The notes: generated by a model not told the origin, from the sequence alone. A stretch of 64,000 nt of DNA from an uncultured Christensenella sp. (GCA_910579705.1 CAJTUI010000002.1:62001-126000); one strand, 5' to 3'; shown: positions 43,936 to 52,628, counted from the first letter of the stretch. Translations and numbers: made by a program.

Positions 43936-45891
43936 TCAATTTATTTCAACGTATTTGCGGCTTGAACCGAGCGGCGTAAACAGTTCGCCCTCGCCCTCAT
44001 AGAACCTGCCGTAGAACTCCACGTACTGCAACCTTGCGTCGTGTATATACGCGCCGAGCAGGCCTATCGCAAGGTTGAACGCGTGCCCGATTACCATTAA
44101 AAGTACGCCCAGTATAATGAGCGCGACGTTGCCGCCCGTTATAAAATCCACTGCGTAACTCGACACAATCTGCGCAATGACCGCGCCCGACAGCATCAGT
44201 CCGTAAAGCCTTGCGTAGCTCAGTATGTCCGAAGCGAAGTTGATTACGCCGTACGCTGCGCCGAAACCTTTCGTGAATTTACCGAGAAGTTTCTCCTTTC
44301 TGCCGGCCGTCAGCATTGCGATGACAAGCGTAGCGCCTGCGGTAATCCCGCCCGCGTAAACCACGGCCGAGGGCAATGCAAACTGCTCCACCATACCCGT
44401 CACGGCTACGGCCACGCCGACGGTAAACACCGCCCAGACCATTCCGTCGAAAATTCCGTCCGCGACTTTACCGCGCCGCCAGCACTGCACCGCGCGGCAC
44501 ACGTAGCCCGCGCAGAGCTGAACCATACCCAGTAAAAGACTGATTATCAGCACCGCGGGTATTTTAATGCCCATCACGCTCCACATATCCTTCTGCGCGT
44601 CGGGCAGTCTGAACGGAATGAATTCCAGCGTTATGCCGAAGAACGAGGCGAACAAAACGCCCCAGATTACGGCGAAAATTCCGCCTATCGCAAACACGCC
44701 CGAAAGCCGTTTAAGGCCCGTGTCGCGCTCCGATTTGAGGTAAAGAAAACCGCCGAGCACAAACATCAACAGCCCGTAGCCGATATCGGCCATTATGAAC
44801 CCCAAAAATATGCTGTAAAATACAGCCATAACCGCGTTGGGGTCGAACTCGCGGTAGTTGACGGGCGAATACATATTCGTAACCGCCTCGAAATTCTTGA
44901 CAACCTTGTTGTTTTTTAACAGCGTGGGCGGGACCTCGTCCTCGGCGGGAGCGGAAAACTCCGAATACACCGCGCCCGAAACGGACGACAGCGCGCCCTT
45001 GACAAGCTCTTCCGCCTCCGCGGGCACGTACGCCTCCAAAAGGAACGTGGTCTGCGTTGCGCGCAGCTTGTCTTCCAAACGGCTCTTTTCCAGTTGGAAC
45101 CCGAGATAGTCGCAATATATCTTCAAGCCGCGCAGTCCCTTGCAAAGCTCCGCCCAGCGCGCGCCGCTTTTTTCCGCCTCCGCGGCAAGTCCGGCCTTCT
45201 TTTCAACTAACGACGCGTACAGCCTCTCGCCCGTCGTATCCTGAGCAAAAGGACAGTTCGAAAAGTTTACGCTCTGCAAAACGTTCTCCGCCTCTGCCGC
45301 GGCAGATTTATGCGCGGCGAGCAGGATAAGCGAATTGTCCGCGTCCTCCGCAAGCACGTTGCACGCGGCGAGCGGCAGCGTTTTAAGCGCCTCGAAAAGG
45401 TTGTCCTTCAACACTGCGGGAACGGTGCCCAGCCTGTATTTCGCGTGAGTGCTGTCCGCGGGCTGGAGCGGCAGACCGACCGCAGAATATATCTCCGCCG
45501 CGGAAATTTCGCGCTCGGTTTTTGCAATCTCCGCGAGTACGCGCTTGTCGTTCTCCTCAGCCTCGTACACGCTCTCCGTCAGCGCGTCCATTTCGGCTTT
45601 CGCGTTCCCCGCGGACATAAACTCCGAATAGGAAACCTCCACCGCGGCCGCGGACTTTTTTGCCCCGTCCGCAAGCGTTTCCGCCTTTGCGGCGAGAATT
45701 TCCAGCGCGGCCTCCGTACGCGAAACGTAAGCGCCAAGCTCCTCGCAGTCGGCCGCAAGCGGCAGGGTGCGTTCAGTTTGCGAATGCAACTTCACCTCGG
45801 CCGCACCCGTACGGTGCAACGCGTTTAAAACCGCGTCCTTATCGTACGACATTGCGACGAGATTGAGTTTTTTCATCTCAGCAACCGCCAC
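43936..45891 (-). CDS. ntpI: V-type ATPase subunit I (a-like stator)
   Basis: A 651-residue subunit with an N-terminal cytoplasmic half (about 1-330, coiled coils and two alpha/beta lobes) and a C-terminal half with about seven to eight membrane helices carrying FGIMADIGYGLLMFVLGGFL-like and LSYARLYGLMLSGAVIA regions; the latter includes the conserved channel Arg (YARLYGL). It forms the ion half-channels facing the K ring. The start is GTG 45891 with GGAGG 7 nt upstream; ATG 45876 is an alternative without it. Overlaps the preceding gene by 14 nt. Confidence 0.95.
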   Translation of the reverse strand: MAVAEMKKLNLVAMSYDKDAVLNALHRTGAAEVKLHSQTERTLPLAADCEELGAYVSRTEAALEILAAKAETLADGAKKSAAAVEVSYSEFMSAGNAKAEMDALTESVYEAEENDKRVLAEIAKTEREISAAEIYSAVGLPLQPADSTHAKYRLGTVPAVLKDNLFEALKTLPLAACNVLAEDADNSLILLAAHKSAAAEAENVLQSVNFSNCPFAQDTTGERLYASLVEKKAGLAAEAEKSGARWAELCKGLRGLKIYCDYLGFQLEKSRLEDKLRATQTTFLLEAYVPAEAEELVKGALSSVSGAVYSEFSAPAEDEVPPTLLKNNKVVKNFEAVTNMYSPVNYREFDPNAVMAVFYSIFLGFIMADIGYGLLMFVLGGFLYLKSERDTGLKRLSGVFAIGGIFAVIWGVLFASFFGITLEFIPFRLPDAQKDMWSVMGIKIPAVLIISLLLGMVQLCAGYVCRAVQCWRRGKVADGIFDGMVWAVFTVGVAVAVTGMVEQFALPSAVVYAGGITAGATLVIAMLTAGRKEKLLGKFTKGFGAAYGVINFASDILSYARLYGLMLSGAVIAQIVSSYAVDFITGGNVALIILGVLLMVIGHAFNLAIGLLGAYIHDARLQYVEFYGRFYEGEGELFTPLGSSRKYVEIN

Positions 45892-46195
45892 GTGTAATCC
45901 TCCGCACTATGTCGTTGACAGCTTTGTCGGTGTTTTTGAGGCAAGCGGCGGCAAAACCCGAAGCTTCCGCACGTTTTACGGTAATCTTTTCGGCATATCT
46001 TCTGTCCGCCTCCGCCTCCGCGGCCTTTATACTCTTTTCACGGTATGCCTTGCACTCGGCCTCGGAAAGCCTTGCGATGTCGTACGCGCGCTCTTCCGCC
46101 GCACGCCCAATTTCCGCCGCTTTTTCAAGCGCGGCCGCCTTTATTTCGGCCGCTTTTGCCTCGGCCTCGTTGATGCTGTCTATTATTTCCCGCAT
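45878..46195 (-). CDS. V-type ATPase small helical stalk subunit (G/H-like)
   Basis: A 105-residue protein, nearly all one charged Ala-rich helix (IIDSINEAEAKAAEIKAAAL), matching the AhaH/NtpF-G type peripheral-stalk subunit that pairs with E. First gene of the operon, overlapping subunit I by 14 nt. The assignment rests on position and helical composition because this subunit is poorly conserved. Confidence 0.85.
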   Translation of the reverse strand: MREIIDSINEAEAKAAEIKAAALEKAAEIGRAAEERAYDIARLSEAECKAYREKSIKAAEAEADRRYAEKITVKRAEASGFAAACLKNTDKAVNDIVRRITRGGC

Positions 46196-46235
46196 AAAAA
46201 CCCCGCTTTGGGTAACTTAATATTTACGTTTAAGT

Positions 46236-46264
46236 ATTTTACCATATTCTTCCTTAATATGCAA
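46236..46264 (-). promoter_or_regulatory. V-ATPase operon promoter
   Basis: TTGCAT (46264-46259), 17-nt spacer, TAAAAT (46241-46236) on the minus strand, about 40 nt before the first ATG; GGGG serves as ribosome binding site. Confidence 0.7.
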
Positions 46265-46333
46265 TTAAAAAGATCGAGCTTTTGTTAAGGAATAACGAAA
46301 AATTGTAGTTATTTTCATTTATTTTGCAACATA

Positions 46334-47665
46334 TCAGAAGTAGCCGTATTTCTTCCTGAACGCCAGAACGAACGCGGCGGTTGTAACAAGCGAAAAAAGC
46401 TCCGCAAAGCAAATCGCCGACCATACCCCGTCCAGTCCCCAGAATATCGGAAAGACCATTACCGCGGTTATCTGGAACGCAAGCGTCCGCAAAAACGACA
46501 CGGCCGCCGAAACCAGGCCGTTGTTGAGCGCGGTAAACAGCGACGAGCCGAATATACTGAAACCCGTTATCGTAAACGCCAGGGCGTAAATTCTGAACCC
46601 GCGTAAGGTCATTGCAAACAGTTCCGCGTCGTAACCGACAAACATTTTCGAAAGCGGCCCCGCCAAAGCTTCTGCAAGCGCGGTCATACCCGCGCCCAGC
46701 GCCGCCATAATTATCAGGCTTTTTTTAAACAGATTTTTAAGCTCCGCACTGTTTTCCGCGCCGTAGTTATAGCCTATAAGCGGCGCGCTGCCTATCGCGT
46801 AGCCCATAAACACGGCGTAGAAAATCATAGCTACGTACAGTATCACGCCGTATGCTGCAACGCCCGCGTCGCCCGCGAATTTATCGAGCTGGAAGTTGTA
46901 AAGCATAGTTACGACGGACGCCGAAACGTTTGATAAAAATTCGGAAGAGCCGTTCGCAAACGACCTTATGAGCGCGCGGAAATAAATTTTCGTTTTTGTA
47001 AGCCTCAGAAGGCTGTCGTTCTTTCTTACAAAGTATATTATGGGAAACACGCCGCCGAGCACCTGACTTGCGACCGTGGCAGCCGCCGCGCCCGTAAGCC
47101 CCCATTTTAAGCCCGCGACAAACACCGCGTCCAACGCCATATTCATAACGCCCGCCGCAACGGTCGCCAAAAGCCCGAGCCGCGGCTTTTCCGCAGTTAC
47201 GAAAAAGCTCTGGAATATGTTCTGCAATATGAAAAAGGGCTGGCCCGCAAGAAGAAAACGGCCGTATAAAACGCAGTAATCGTACGTAATCCCCTTCGCG
47301 CCGAGCAGTCTTGCCACCGACGGCACGGCGAACTGCCCCGCCACCGCAATGACCGTGCCCAGCCCCAGAGTTACGTATACGAGCATAGAAAAGTACGCGT
47401 TCGCCCTGTCCTTGTCGCCTTCGCCCAGCGTTTTGGATATGAGCGCGCTGCCGCCCGCGCCGAGCATAAAGCCTATCGAGCCGAGAATGAGTATAAGCGG
47501 ATATATCCTGTTGATTGCCGCAACCGCCTCCTTGCCGACAAAATTGGATACGAAAAGCCCGTCCACAACGCCGTAAATGCTTGTGAACGTCATCATAACA
47601 ACCGACGGCATAACGAAAGCCAGCAGTTTTTTATAATTGAAATGGTCCGATAACTGAATTCTCAT
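46334..47665 (-). CDS. MATE-family multidrug exporter
   Basis: A 443-residue protein with twelve hydrophobic segments in two MATE bundles (start FNYKKLLAFVMPSVVMMTFTSIYGVVDGLFVSNFVG; second half begins near residue 230 with RSFANGSSEFLSNVSASVV). MATE proteins export cationic compounds using Na+ or H+. A Na+ gradient made by the neighbouring V-ATPase could drive it (inference). Single gene with its own promoter and a leader of about 60 nt that can fold into a GC-rich hairpin. Confidence 0.93.
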   Translation of the reverse strand: MRIQLSDHFNYKKLLAFVMPSVVMMTFTSIYGVVDGLFVSNFVGKEAVAAINRIYPLILILGSIGFMLGAGGSALISKTLGEGDKDRANAYFSMLVYVTLGLGTVIAVAGQFAVPSVARLLGAKGITYDYCVLYGRFLLAGQPFFILQNIFQSFFVTAEKPRLGLLATVAAGVMNMALDAVFVAGLKWGLTGAAAATVASQVLGGVFPIIYFVRKNDSLLRLTKTKIYFRALIRSFANGSSEFLSNVSASVVTMLYNFQLDKFAGDAGVAAYGVILYVAMIFYAVFMGYAIGSAPLIGYNYGAENSAELKNLFKKSLIIMAALGAGMTALAEALAGPLSKMFVGYDAELFAMTLRGFRIYALAFTITGFSIFGSSLFTALNNGLVSAAVSFLRTLAFQITAVMVFPIFWGLDGVWSAICFAELFSLVTTAAFVLAFRKKYGYF

Positions 47666-47735
47666 AGATAAAAAAATAGCGCCGCGCGGATAAAACAGTC
47701 CGCAAAAAACGGCAATTATATATTTAAGTTTATGA

Positions 47736-47764
47736 ATTATATACGAAAAAAAACTTTATGTCAA
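47736..47764 (-). promoter_or_regulatory. MATE gene promoter
   Basis: Perfect TTGACA (47764-47759), 17-nt spacer, TATAAT (47741-47736) on the minus strand. Confidence 0.8.
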
Positions 47765-47848
47765 CTGTTTGGACAATAATTCAAAAACAACATTAAATGT
47801 TTAAATATAAATTTTTTTGAATAATTATAAATTTTATACCCAATTCGA

Positions 47849-47877
47849 TTGCATATTTTCAAACAACGTGATATTAT
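47849..47877 (+). promoter_or_regulatory. Promoter of the amino-acid ABC operon
   Basis: TTGCAT (47849-47854), 17-nt spacer, TATTAT (47872-47877), about 30 nt before the first ATG. Confidence 0.7.
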
Positions 47878-47906
47878 TAGCTAAAACATTTAAAGAGGTG
47901 GCAGAT

Positions 47907-48767
47907 ATGAAAAAAATTTTAAGCGCGGCCGCGGCGGTTGCAGGCGCGGCGGTAATACTCGCGGGGGCGACAGGCTGCGATAATACGGATAAGATTTACG
48001 TTGACACGAACGCGTATTTCGCGCCGTTCGAGTACATAGACGAAAACGGCGGCATTGCGGGCGTGGACGTGGACATTATGAAACTCGTCGGCGAGAAACT
48101 GGGCAAGGAAGTCGTGTTTACAAACACGGAATTCAACGTTATTATAGACAACGTGGCCTCGGGCAAGCAGTTCGACTGCGGCGCTGCGGGCATTACGATT
48201 ACGCCCGAACGTGCGGAGCGCGTGGATTTTTCAACCCCCTACTACACCGCCGTACAGTACGTAATTTTCAAGACGGGCGAACTGGAAGTTTCGGGAATGT
48301 CTACCGACGGCAAGAACGTTGAGTACGTGCTCTGGTCGCAGTTGCAGGGCAAGAAGATTGGCGTGCAGACCGATACTACGGGCGATATTACCGTGGACTA
48401 TGAAATGGGCACGGACGAGGACGACGGAGAAACCACGTACGGCGCGCTGTGCGACCCCGCTACGGGCGAGGCATTTGCGGGCACGCAGCTTACGAGAATG
48501 TCTAGCGCGCCCGTGGCGATAAGCGCTCTGGGAACGACAATAGACGTGGTTGTCGTAGACGAACTGCCCGCGAAGTATCTCGTGGACAAGAACGAAGGGC
48601 TGGAATGTTACGCGCTGTACTACGACGGGGCGACAGCTACCGAGGAGCAGTACGCGATTTGCGTTACCAAAGGCAACAAGGAGCTTTTAGACGCGATAAA
48701 CGCCGTGCTTGCCGAGCTTGGTAAAAGCGGCATCGACAAGCTTGTAGCGCAACATCTGGGCGTATAA
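47907..48767 (+). CDS. Amino-acid ABC transporter substrate-binding lipoprotein
   Basis: A 286-residue family-3 extracellular solute-binding protein from ATG 47907 (AGAGGTGG upstream); the longer frame from 47817 covers the promoter and is rejected. It has a signal peptide with lipobox ATGC (Cys24) followed by DNTDK, then the binding domain: YFAPFEYIDENGGIAGVDVD, FDCGAAGITITPERAERVDFS, and KKIGVQTDTTGD. Substrate is probably a polar or charged amino acid. First gene of a three-gene importer operon with permease and ATPase. Confidence 0.93.
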   Translation: MKKILSAAAAVAGAAVILAGATGCDNTDKIYVDTNAYFAPFEYIDENGGIAGVDVDIMKLVGEKLGKEVVFTNTEFNVIIDNVASGKQFDCGAAGITITPERAERVDFSTPYYTAVQYVIFKTGELEVSGMSTDGKNVEYVLWSQLQGKKIGVQTDTTGDITVDYEMGTDEDDGETTYGALCDPATGEAFAGTQLTRMSSAPVAISALGTTIDVVVVDELPAKYLVDKNEGLECYALYYDGATATEEQYAICVTKGNKELLDAINAVLAELGKSGIDKLVAQHLGV

Positions 48768-48770
48768 AAA

Positions 48771-49481
48771 ATGATTACCCAGCTATCCGCGGGCTTTTTT
48801 GAAAATTTAGGAAAGATACTTTCAAGCAAGTCCTTTATGTTGCTCATACTCAAAGGGCTGAAAACCACGGTTATAGTTTCCGTGGGCGCGGCGGCCGTAG
48901 GGCTTGTGCTCGGCACGCTGGTCGCGCTTATAGGTCTTCAACCCAAAAATAAGGTCTGGGCGGCGCCCAAAATCGTTTGCGGGGTTTATACGACGGTTAT
49001 ACGCGGAACGCCTATGGCGTTGCAGTTGTTTATAATGGCGTTCGTCATATTCGCAATACGCGGATTCCCGCAGGAGCTTACCGCCATTCTGGCTTTCGGC
49101 ATAAACAGCGGCGCGTACGTTTCGGAAAACATACGCGCGGGCATACTCTCCGTAGATAGGGGCCAGACCGAGGCCAGCCGCGCGCTGGGGCTTTCCACGG
49201 GCTATACGCTTGCGCGCATAGTCATTCCGCAGGGTATGAAAAACGTTATACCCGCAATCGGTAACGAGCTGGTCGCGCTGGTCAAGGAAACCTCTATCGT
49301 AAGTATGATAGGTATGTTTGACCTGACGATGGCCGCAAACATAATAGGCTCCGGCCAGCACCTTGCGAACTACGCCGCGCCTATGGTAGTCATAGCCCTC
49401 TTCTATCTTGCCATAGTGTACGCGATTACGCTCTGTATAAAGCTTATCGAAAGGAGGCTGAGAAAGAGTGAAAAGAAATAA
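48771..49481 (+). CDS. Amino-acid ABC transporter permease
   Basis: A 236-residue HisM/GlnP-type permease: about five membrane helices, GTLVALIGLQ, TVIRGTPMALQLFIM, the EAA loop SVDRGQTEASRALGLSTGYTLARIVIPQG and NELVALVKETSIVSMIG. Starts 4 nt after the binding-protein gene and overlaps the ATPase start by 14 nt. One permease gene implies a homodimeric pore. Confidence 0.95.
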   Translation: MITQLSAGFFENLGKILSSKSFMLLILKGLKTTVIVSVGAAAVGLVLGTLVALIGLQPKNKVWAAPKIVCGVYTTVIRGTPMALQLFIMAFVIFAIRGFPQELTAILAFGINSGAYVSENIRAGILSVDRGQTEASRALGLSTGYTLARIVIPQGMKNVIPAIGNELVALVKETSIVSMIGMFDLTMAANIIGSGQHLANYAAPMVVIALFYLAIVYAITLCIKLIERRLRKSEKK

Positions 49482-50376
49482 CGCGCAAAAGGAAAAGTTC
49501 CTCAAAACCGAGCAGACGCCCGTGGAACCGTTCGACCCCGAGGCGCTTATAGAAGTCCAGCATCTGACCAAGTACTTCGGCGAACTCAAAGTTCTCGACG
49601 ATATATCGAAGAAAATTTACGCGGGCGAAAAAATCGCGGTCATAGGCCCGTCCGGGAGCGGCAAGAGCACGTTTTTAAGGTGCCTGAACGTTCTGGAAGA
49701 CCCGACTGACGGATATGTGTTTTTCGAGGGCAATAACCTTTGCAACCTCAAAGTGGACATAAACGTGCAGCGGCGGCGTATGGGTATGGTGTTTCAGCAT
49801 TTCAACCTGTTTCCCAATATGACCGTGCTTAAAAACATCACGCTTGCGCCCGTTCACACCGCGCTTGCCGAATTGAAAAAGCAAAAGCGCGGACGGGCGG
49901 GCATGAAGTTTAAAAACCTGTTTAAATCAAAGAAAAACAAACAGCCCATACCCGCACTGCAAACCGACAAAAAGAGCATTGTCCGCGAGGCGGAAAACAA
50001 CGCGCTGAGACTTCTGAAACGTATCGGCCTCGAAGACAAGGCGGGCGTTTACCCCTCCACGCTTTCGGGCGGACAAAGACAGCGCATTGCGATTATTCGC
50101 GCGCTGGCTATGAACCCGAAAGTTATGCTTTTCGACGAGCCGACTTCCGCGCTCGACCCCGAAATGGTGGGCGAGGTTTTACAGCTTATAAAGGAGCTTG
50201 CGGACGAGGGAATGACTATGGTTATAGTCACCCACGAAATGAACTTCGCGCGCGGCGTTGCGACAAGCGTTCTGTTTATGGACGGCGGCAGGATTGTCGA
50301 GCAGGGGCCGCCCGAAAGCATATTCACAAAGCCCGAAAACGAAAGACTGAAAGACTTTTTATCGAAAGTACTGTAA
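49468..50376 (+). CDS. Amino-acid ABC transporter ATPase with basic insert
   Basis: A 302-residue GlnQ/HisP-type ATPase from GTG 49468 (GGAGG 8-9 nt upstream, inside the permease end). Motifs: Walker A GPSGSGKS, Q-loop VFQHFNLFP, signature LSGGQRQR, Walker B VMLFDEPTSALD, H-loop VTHEM. Between Q-loop and signature it carries an extra stretch of about 40 residues, very basic (KQKRGRAGMKFKNLFKSKKN), absent from typical GlnQ. It also has an N-terminal extension of about 25 residues. The insert might contact the membrane or a regulator; this is a guess. Confidence 0.93.
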   Translation: MKRNNAQKEKFLKTEQTPVEPFDPEALIEVQHLTKYFGELKVLDDISKKIYAGEKIAVIGPSGSGKSTFLRCLNVLEDPTDGYVFFEGNNLCNLKVDINVQRRRMGMVFQHFNLFPNMTVLKNITLAPVHTALAELKKQKRGRAGMKFKNLFKSKKNKQPIPALQTDKKSIVREAENNALRLLKRIGLEDKAGVYPSTLSGGQRQRIAIIRALAMNPKVMLFDEPTSALDPEMVGEVLQLIKELADEGMTMVIVTHEMNFARGVATSVLFMDGGRIVEQGPPESIFTKPENERLKDFLSKVL

Positions 50377-50381
50377 CTTAC

Positions 50382-50414
50382 GCGGGGGCGGCTTAAAAGC
50401 CGCCCCCGCCGTTA
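50382..50414 (+). terminator. Terminator of the amino-acid ABC operon
   Basis: 13-bp GC-rich stem (50382-50394 with 50397-50409), tight loop, then a short T-rich run. Confidence 0.75.
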
Positions 50415-50420
50415 TTTTAA

Positions 50421-50449
50421 TTGACAGAAGCACGGTTTTATTATATAAT
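50421..50449 (+). promoter_or_regulatory. DUF3737 promoter, probably leaderless
   Basis: Perfect TTGACA (50421-50426), 17-nt spacer, TATAAT (50444-50449). The ATG at 50456 is 6 nt after the -10 box and has no Shine-Dalgarno. Confidence 0.8.
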
Positions 50450-50455
50450 AAAGTT

Positions 50456-51313
50456 ATGAGAAAGATTTACGAACATAATACCTACGACGAGGAGCGCGCG
50501 CTTTATAATCTCGTCGACTCCGACGTTGTGAACTGCACGTTCGCGGGCCCTGCGGACGGAGAGTCCGCGCTTAAAGAGTGCCGCGGCGTAACCGTAAAAG
50601 ACTGCGCTTTTTCACTGCGCTACCCGCTCTGGCACGCCGAGAGGTTCAGGCTTGAACGCTGTACAATGGACGAGCTTACGCGCGCCGCGCTCTGGTATAC
50701 GAAGGACGGCTATATTTCGGGCTGTAAGCTGGGCGGAATTAAGGCCCTGCGCGAGTGCGACGACACCGTGCTTGAACATTGCGAAATAGTTTCGCCCGAG
50801 TTCGGCTGGCGTTGCCGCGGCGTTGAAATGGTCGCCTGCAACGTTCAGGCGGAATATTTCCTGTTCGAGTGTAATAATATAAAACTGAAAAACGTTAAAA
50901 TGCGCGGCAAGTACTCCTTCCAGTACGTGGAAAACGCGCTTATCGAGGACTGCGAGTTCGACACAAAGGACGCGTTCTGGCACGCGAAAAATATGACCGT
51001 CAAAAACACCGTGCTCCGCGGCGAATACCTCGGCTGGTATTCCGAAGGGCTCACCCTCGTCAACTGCCACATCGTCGGGACGCAGCCGCTCTGCTACTGC
51101 AAAAACTTAACGCTTATCAACTGCACGACCGAGGGCTGCGACCTGTCGTTCGAGTACTCCGACGTAAACGCGACCATAAACGGCAATATCGTTTCGATTA
51201 AGAACCCCAGAAGCGGCGTTATAACCGTGGACGGCGCAGACGAAATTATACAGGCAGACTGCGCAATGCCCTGCAACGGACAAGTAATAGTTAAAACGCG
51301 TAAATGTGGATAA
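50456..51313 (+). CDS. DUF3737 beta-helix protein
   Basis: A 285-residue protein matching DUF3737: short, regular units of about 20 residues rich in Cys and aromatic residues (VVNCTFAGPADG, VTVKDCAFSLRYPLWHAERF, VLEHCEIVSPEFGW, LINCTTEGCDLSF), i.e. a right-handed beta helix without signal peptide. No catalytic residue is known for the family. Its promoter is consensus and leaderless. The last four codons (AAA TGT GGA TAA) contain a perfect DnaA box, the first of a cluster that continues downstream. Function unknown. Confidence 0.88.
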   Translation: MRKIYEHNTYDEERALYNLVDSDVVNCTFAGPADGESALKECRGVTVKDCAFSLRYPLWHAERFRLERCTMDELTRAALWYTKDGYISGCKLGGIKALRECDDTVLEHCEIVSPEFGWRCRGVEMVACNVQAEYFLFECNNIKLKNVKMRGKYSFQYVENALIEDCEFDTKDAFWHAKNMTVKNTVLRGEYLGWYSEGLTLVNCHIVGTQPLCYCKNLTLINCTTEGCDLSFEYSDVNATINGNIVSIKNPRSGVITVDGADEIIQADCAMPCNGQVIVKTRKCG

Positions 51314-51501
51314 CTTTATTCATTCTTATGTATTAATTTGTCGAAAAAACTAATTTTCCGACGAATTTATGAATAGTGTGGACAGTTTGTGGATAAAATT
51401 TTTGATAAACACCGTTTCACGACTCTCCACACGAAAAACTGTGGATAACTTTTTGTGGATAACTCTCCCCCGTTTGTGCGTAAAGGGGCGGGTTATCCAC
51501 A
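51305..51501. other. Cluster of five perfect DnaA boxes
   Basis: TGTGGATAA occurs at 51305-51313, 51388-51396, 51440-51448 and 51454-51462, and its complement TTATCCACA at 51493-51501. Near matches are at 51377-51385 and 51423-51431. The last two boxes are arms of a 48-bp imperfect palindrome (51454-51501) that, as RNA, would be a hairpin followed by five T. The region (51314-51714) has no gene. It could be a replication origin, a DnaA-titrating locus, or in part a terminator. Confidence 0.65.
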
Positions 51502-51513
51502 TTTTTGATATGC

Positions 51514-51561
51514 ATATGCGCCGCCGAACATATGCGTTGGCAATTATATGCGCCGCAACGT
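51514..51561 (+). repeat. Three 16-bp iterations starting ATATGCG
   Basis: ATATGCG begins at 51514, 51530 and 51546, exactly 16 bp apart; copies 1 and 3 share 11 bases (ATATGCGCCGC). A partial copy precedes at 51508. They lie just right of the DnaA-box cluster, like iterons of a replication origin. Function not shown. Confidence 0.5.
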
Positions 51562-51620
51562 GCAAAATCAGCGCTTATGTGCGCCCAGCCCCGTTTTTTG
51601 CGGTGTGTTTCGCAGGTATA

Positions 51621-51660
51621 AAAAGCAAGGAGCGGATATACTATCTCTCCTTGCTTTTTT
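51621..51660. terminator. Terminator
   Basis: 12-bp stem (51621-51632 with 51647-51658), 14-nt loop and a T run. Its 3' arm contains the TTGCTT used as -35 box of the next promoter. Confidence 0.8.
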
Positions 51661-51679
51661 GTTGCAGTTTTGTTATAAT
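51651..51679 (+). promoter_or_regulatory. Promoter of the DUF3592 gene
   Basis: TTGCTT (51651-51656), 17-nt spacer, TATAAT (51674-51679); GGAG lies 6 nt before the ATG at 51715. Confidence 0.7.
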
Positions 51680-51714
51680 GATTGTACGATAAACAGTAAT
51701 TTAGCGGAGTAGTA

Positions 51715-52482
51715 ATGTCAAAGTGTCATATAGGAATTAAAAACTCATTTAAGATTTATCAAGCGTTAGTAACAGCCGCTTTTGCTATATGCGTTGTATT
51801 AACCATACTCTTTTGGATATTTTGTTGGAGTGATTATAACAATAGTAAATTATTACGAAATGGTATCGAAGTTGAAGCTGAAATTGTAGATGTTAGGGAA
51901 ATAGATGTTTCGCCCGGCGATTCGCACTCAACAAGAAGAGCTTGGGAGTGTATTTATTCGTATGTTGCGTCTGATGGTAAAGAATATTCGGGGTGGGTTG
52001 GTCAGTTTACACAAAAGCAAGATGCGCTTGAACATCTCGGAGAGAAAGTTACAATAGTTATTGATCCGACCGACGGATATAGCACTTACGGTACGTTGGC
52101 GAGCATAGCCCTTCGACAAAAAAATAATAATACGCATTTAATACTTGCTTGTGTATTTACGGGCTTGCTTTGTGTAGCGGCTTATCTGTTCTTTTATAGG
52201 GTGGTTTATAGGAATAGATTAGATAAGAAAATTTTAGAACACGCAAGCGGTAGATTTGTAAGTAATTGTGTTCGTGAGGGCGAAGTAACCAAAATATTGA
52301 AATGGGTAGTTTGCTATGTAAAAATTAAGTATCAGGACGAGAGCGGCGCGACGAAAGAGAAATGGGCGCGGTCTTGGTTTACGCACAAGGAAGCGAAGTT
52401 CTTGCAAAAAAAGAAAATCATAACTATCGTCCCCTATAAAAACACCTATGGTATTTTGGAAGAAATGTCGGCAACGAGATAA
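51715..52482 (+). CDS. DUF3592-like membrane protein
   Basis: A 255-residue protein with two hydrophobic helices (about 15-40 and 140-163) and a soluble loop between them of the DUF3592 type: GIEVEAEIVDVREIDV, YSYVASDGKEYSGWVG, EKVTIVIDPTDGYSTYG. A second, shorter beta domain follows the last helix (VVCYVKIKYQDESGATKEKW). The coding sequence is clearly richer in A+T and uses AT-ending codons, unlike both neighbours, which suggests recent acquisition. Single gene with own promoter and terminator. Function unknown. Confidence 0.75.
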   Translation: MSKCHIGIKNSFKIYQALVTAAFAICVVLTILFWIFCWSDYNNSKLLRNGIEVEAEIVDVREIDVSPGDSHSTRRAWECIYSYVASDGKEYSGWVGQFTQKQDALEHLGEKVTIVIDPTDGYSTYGTLASIALRQKNNNTHLILACVFTGLLCVAAYLFFYRVVYRNRLDKKILEHASGRFVSNCVREGEVTKILKWVVCYVKIKYQDESGATKEKWARSWFTHKEAKFLQKKKIITIVPYKNTYGILEEMSATR

Positions 52483-52532
52483 CAAAAGTAAATATCTAAA
52501 TTTCAATTTATCTTTATAATCTTTTATAAAGT

Positions 52533-52577
52533 ATAGCGCACTATACTTCTCAAACGAATATAGTGCGCTATTTTTTT
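52533..52577. terminator. Bidirectional terminator
   Basis: Perfect 13-bp stem (52533-52545 with 52559-52571), 13-nt loop, then seven T; between genes ending at 52482 (+) and 52629 (-). Confidence 0.88.
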
Positions 52578-52628
52578 GTCCGCAAGGAAATCCCTATAAC
52601 TGATACCCTTAAAAGCGGTCTTTTATAT

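Noticed and set aside
47817..47906. N-terminal extension of the substrate-binding protein
   Set aside because: It covers the promoter and removes the signal peptide from the N-terminus; ATG 47907 has a good ribosome site.
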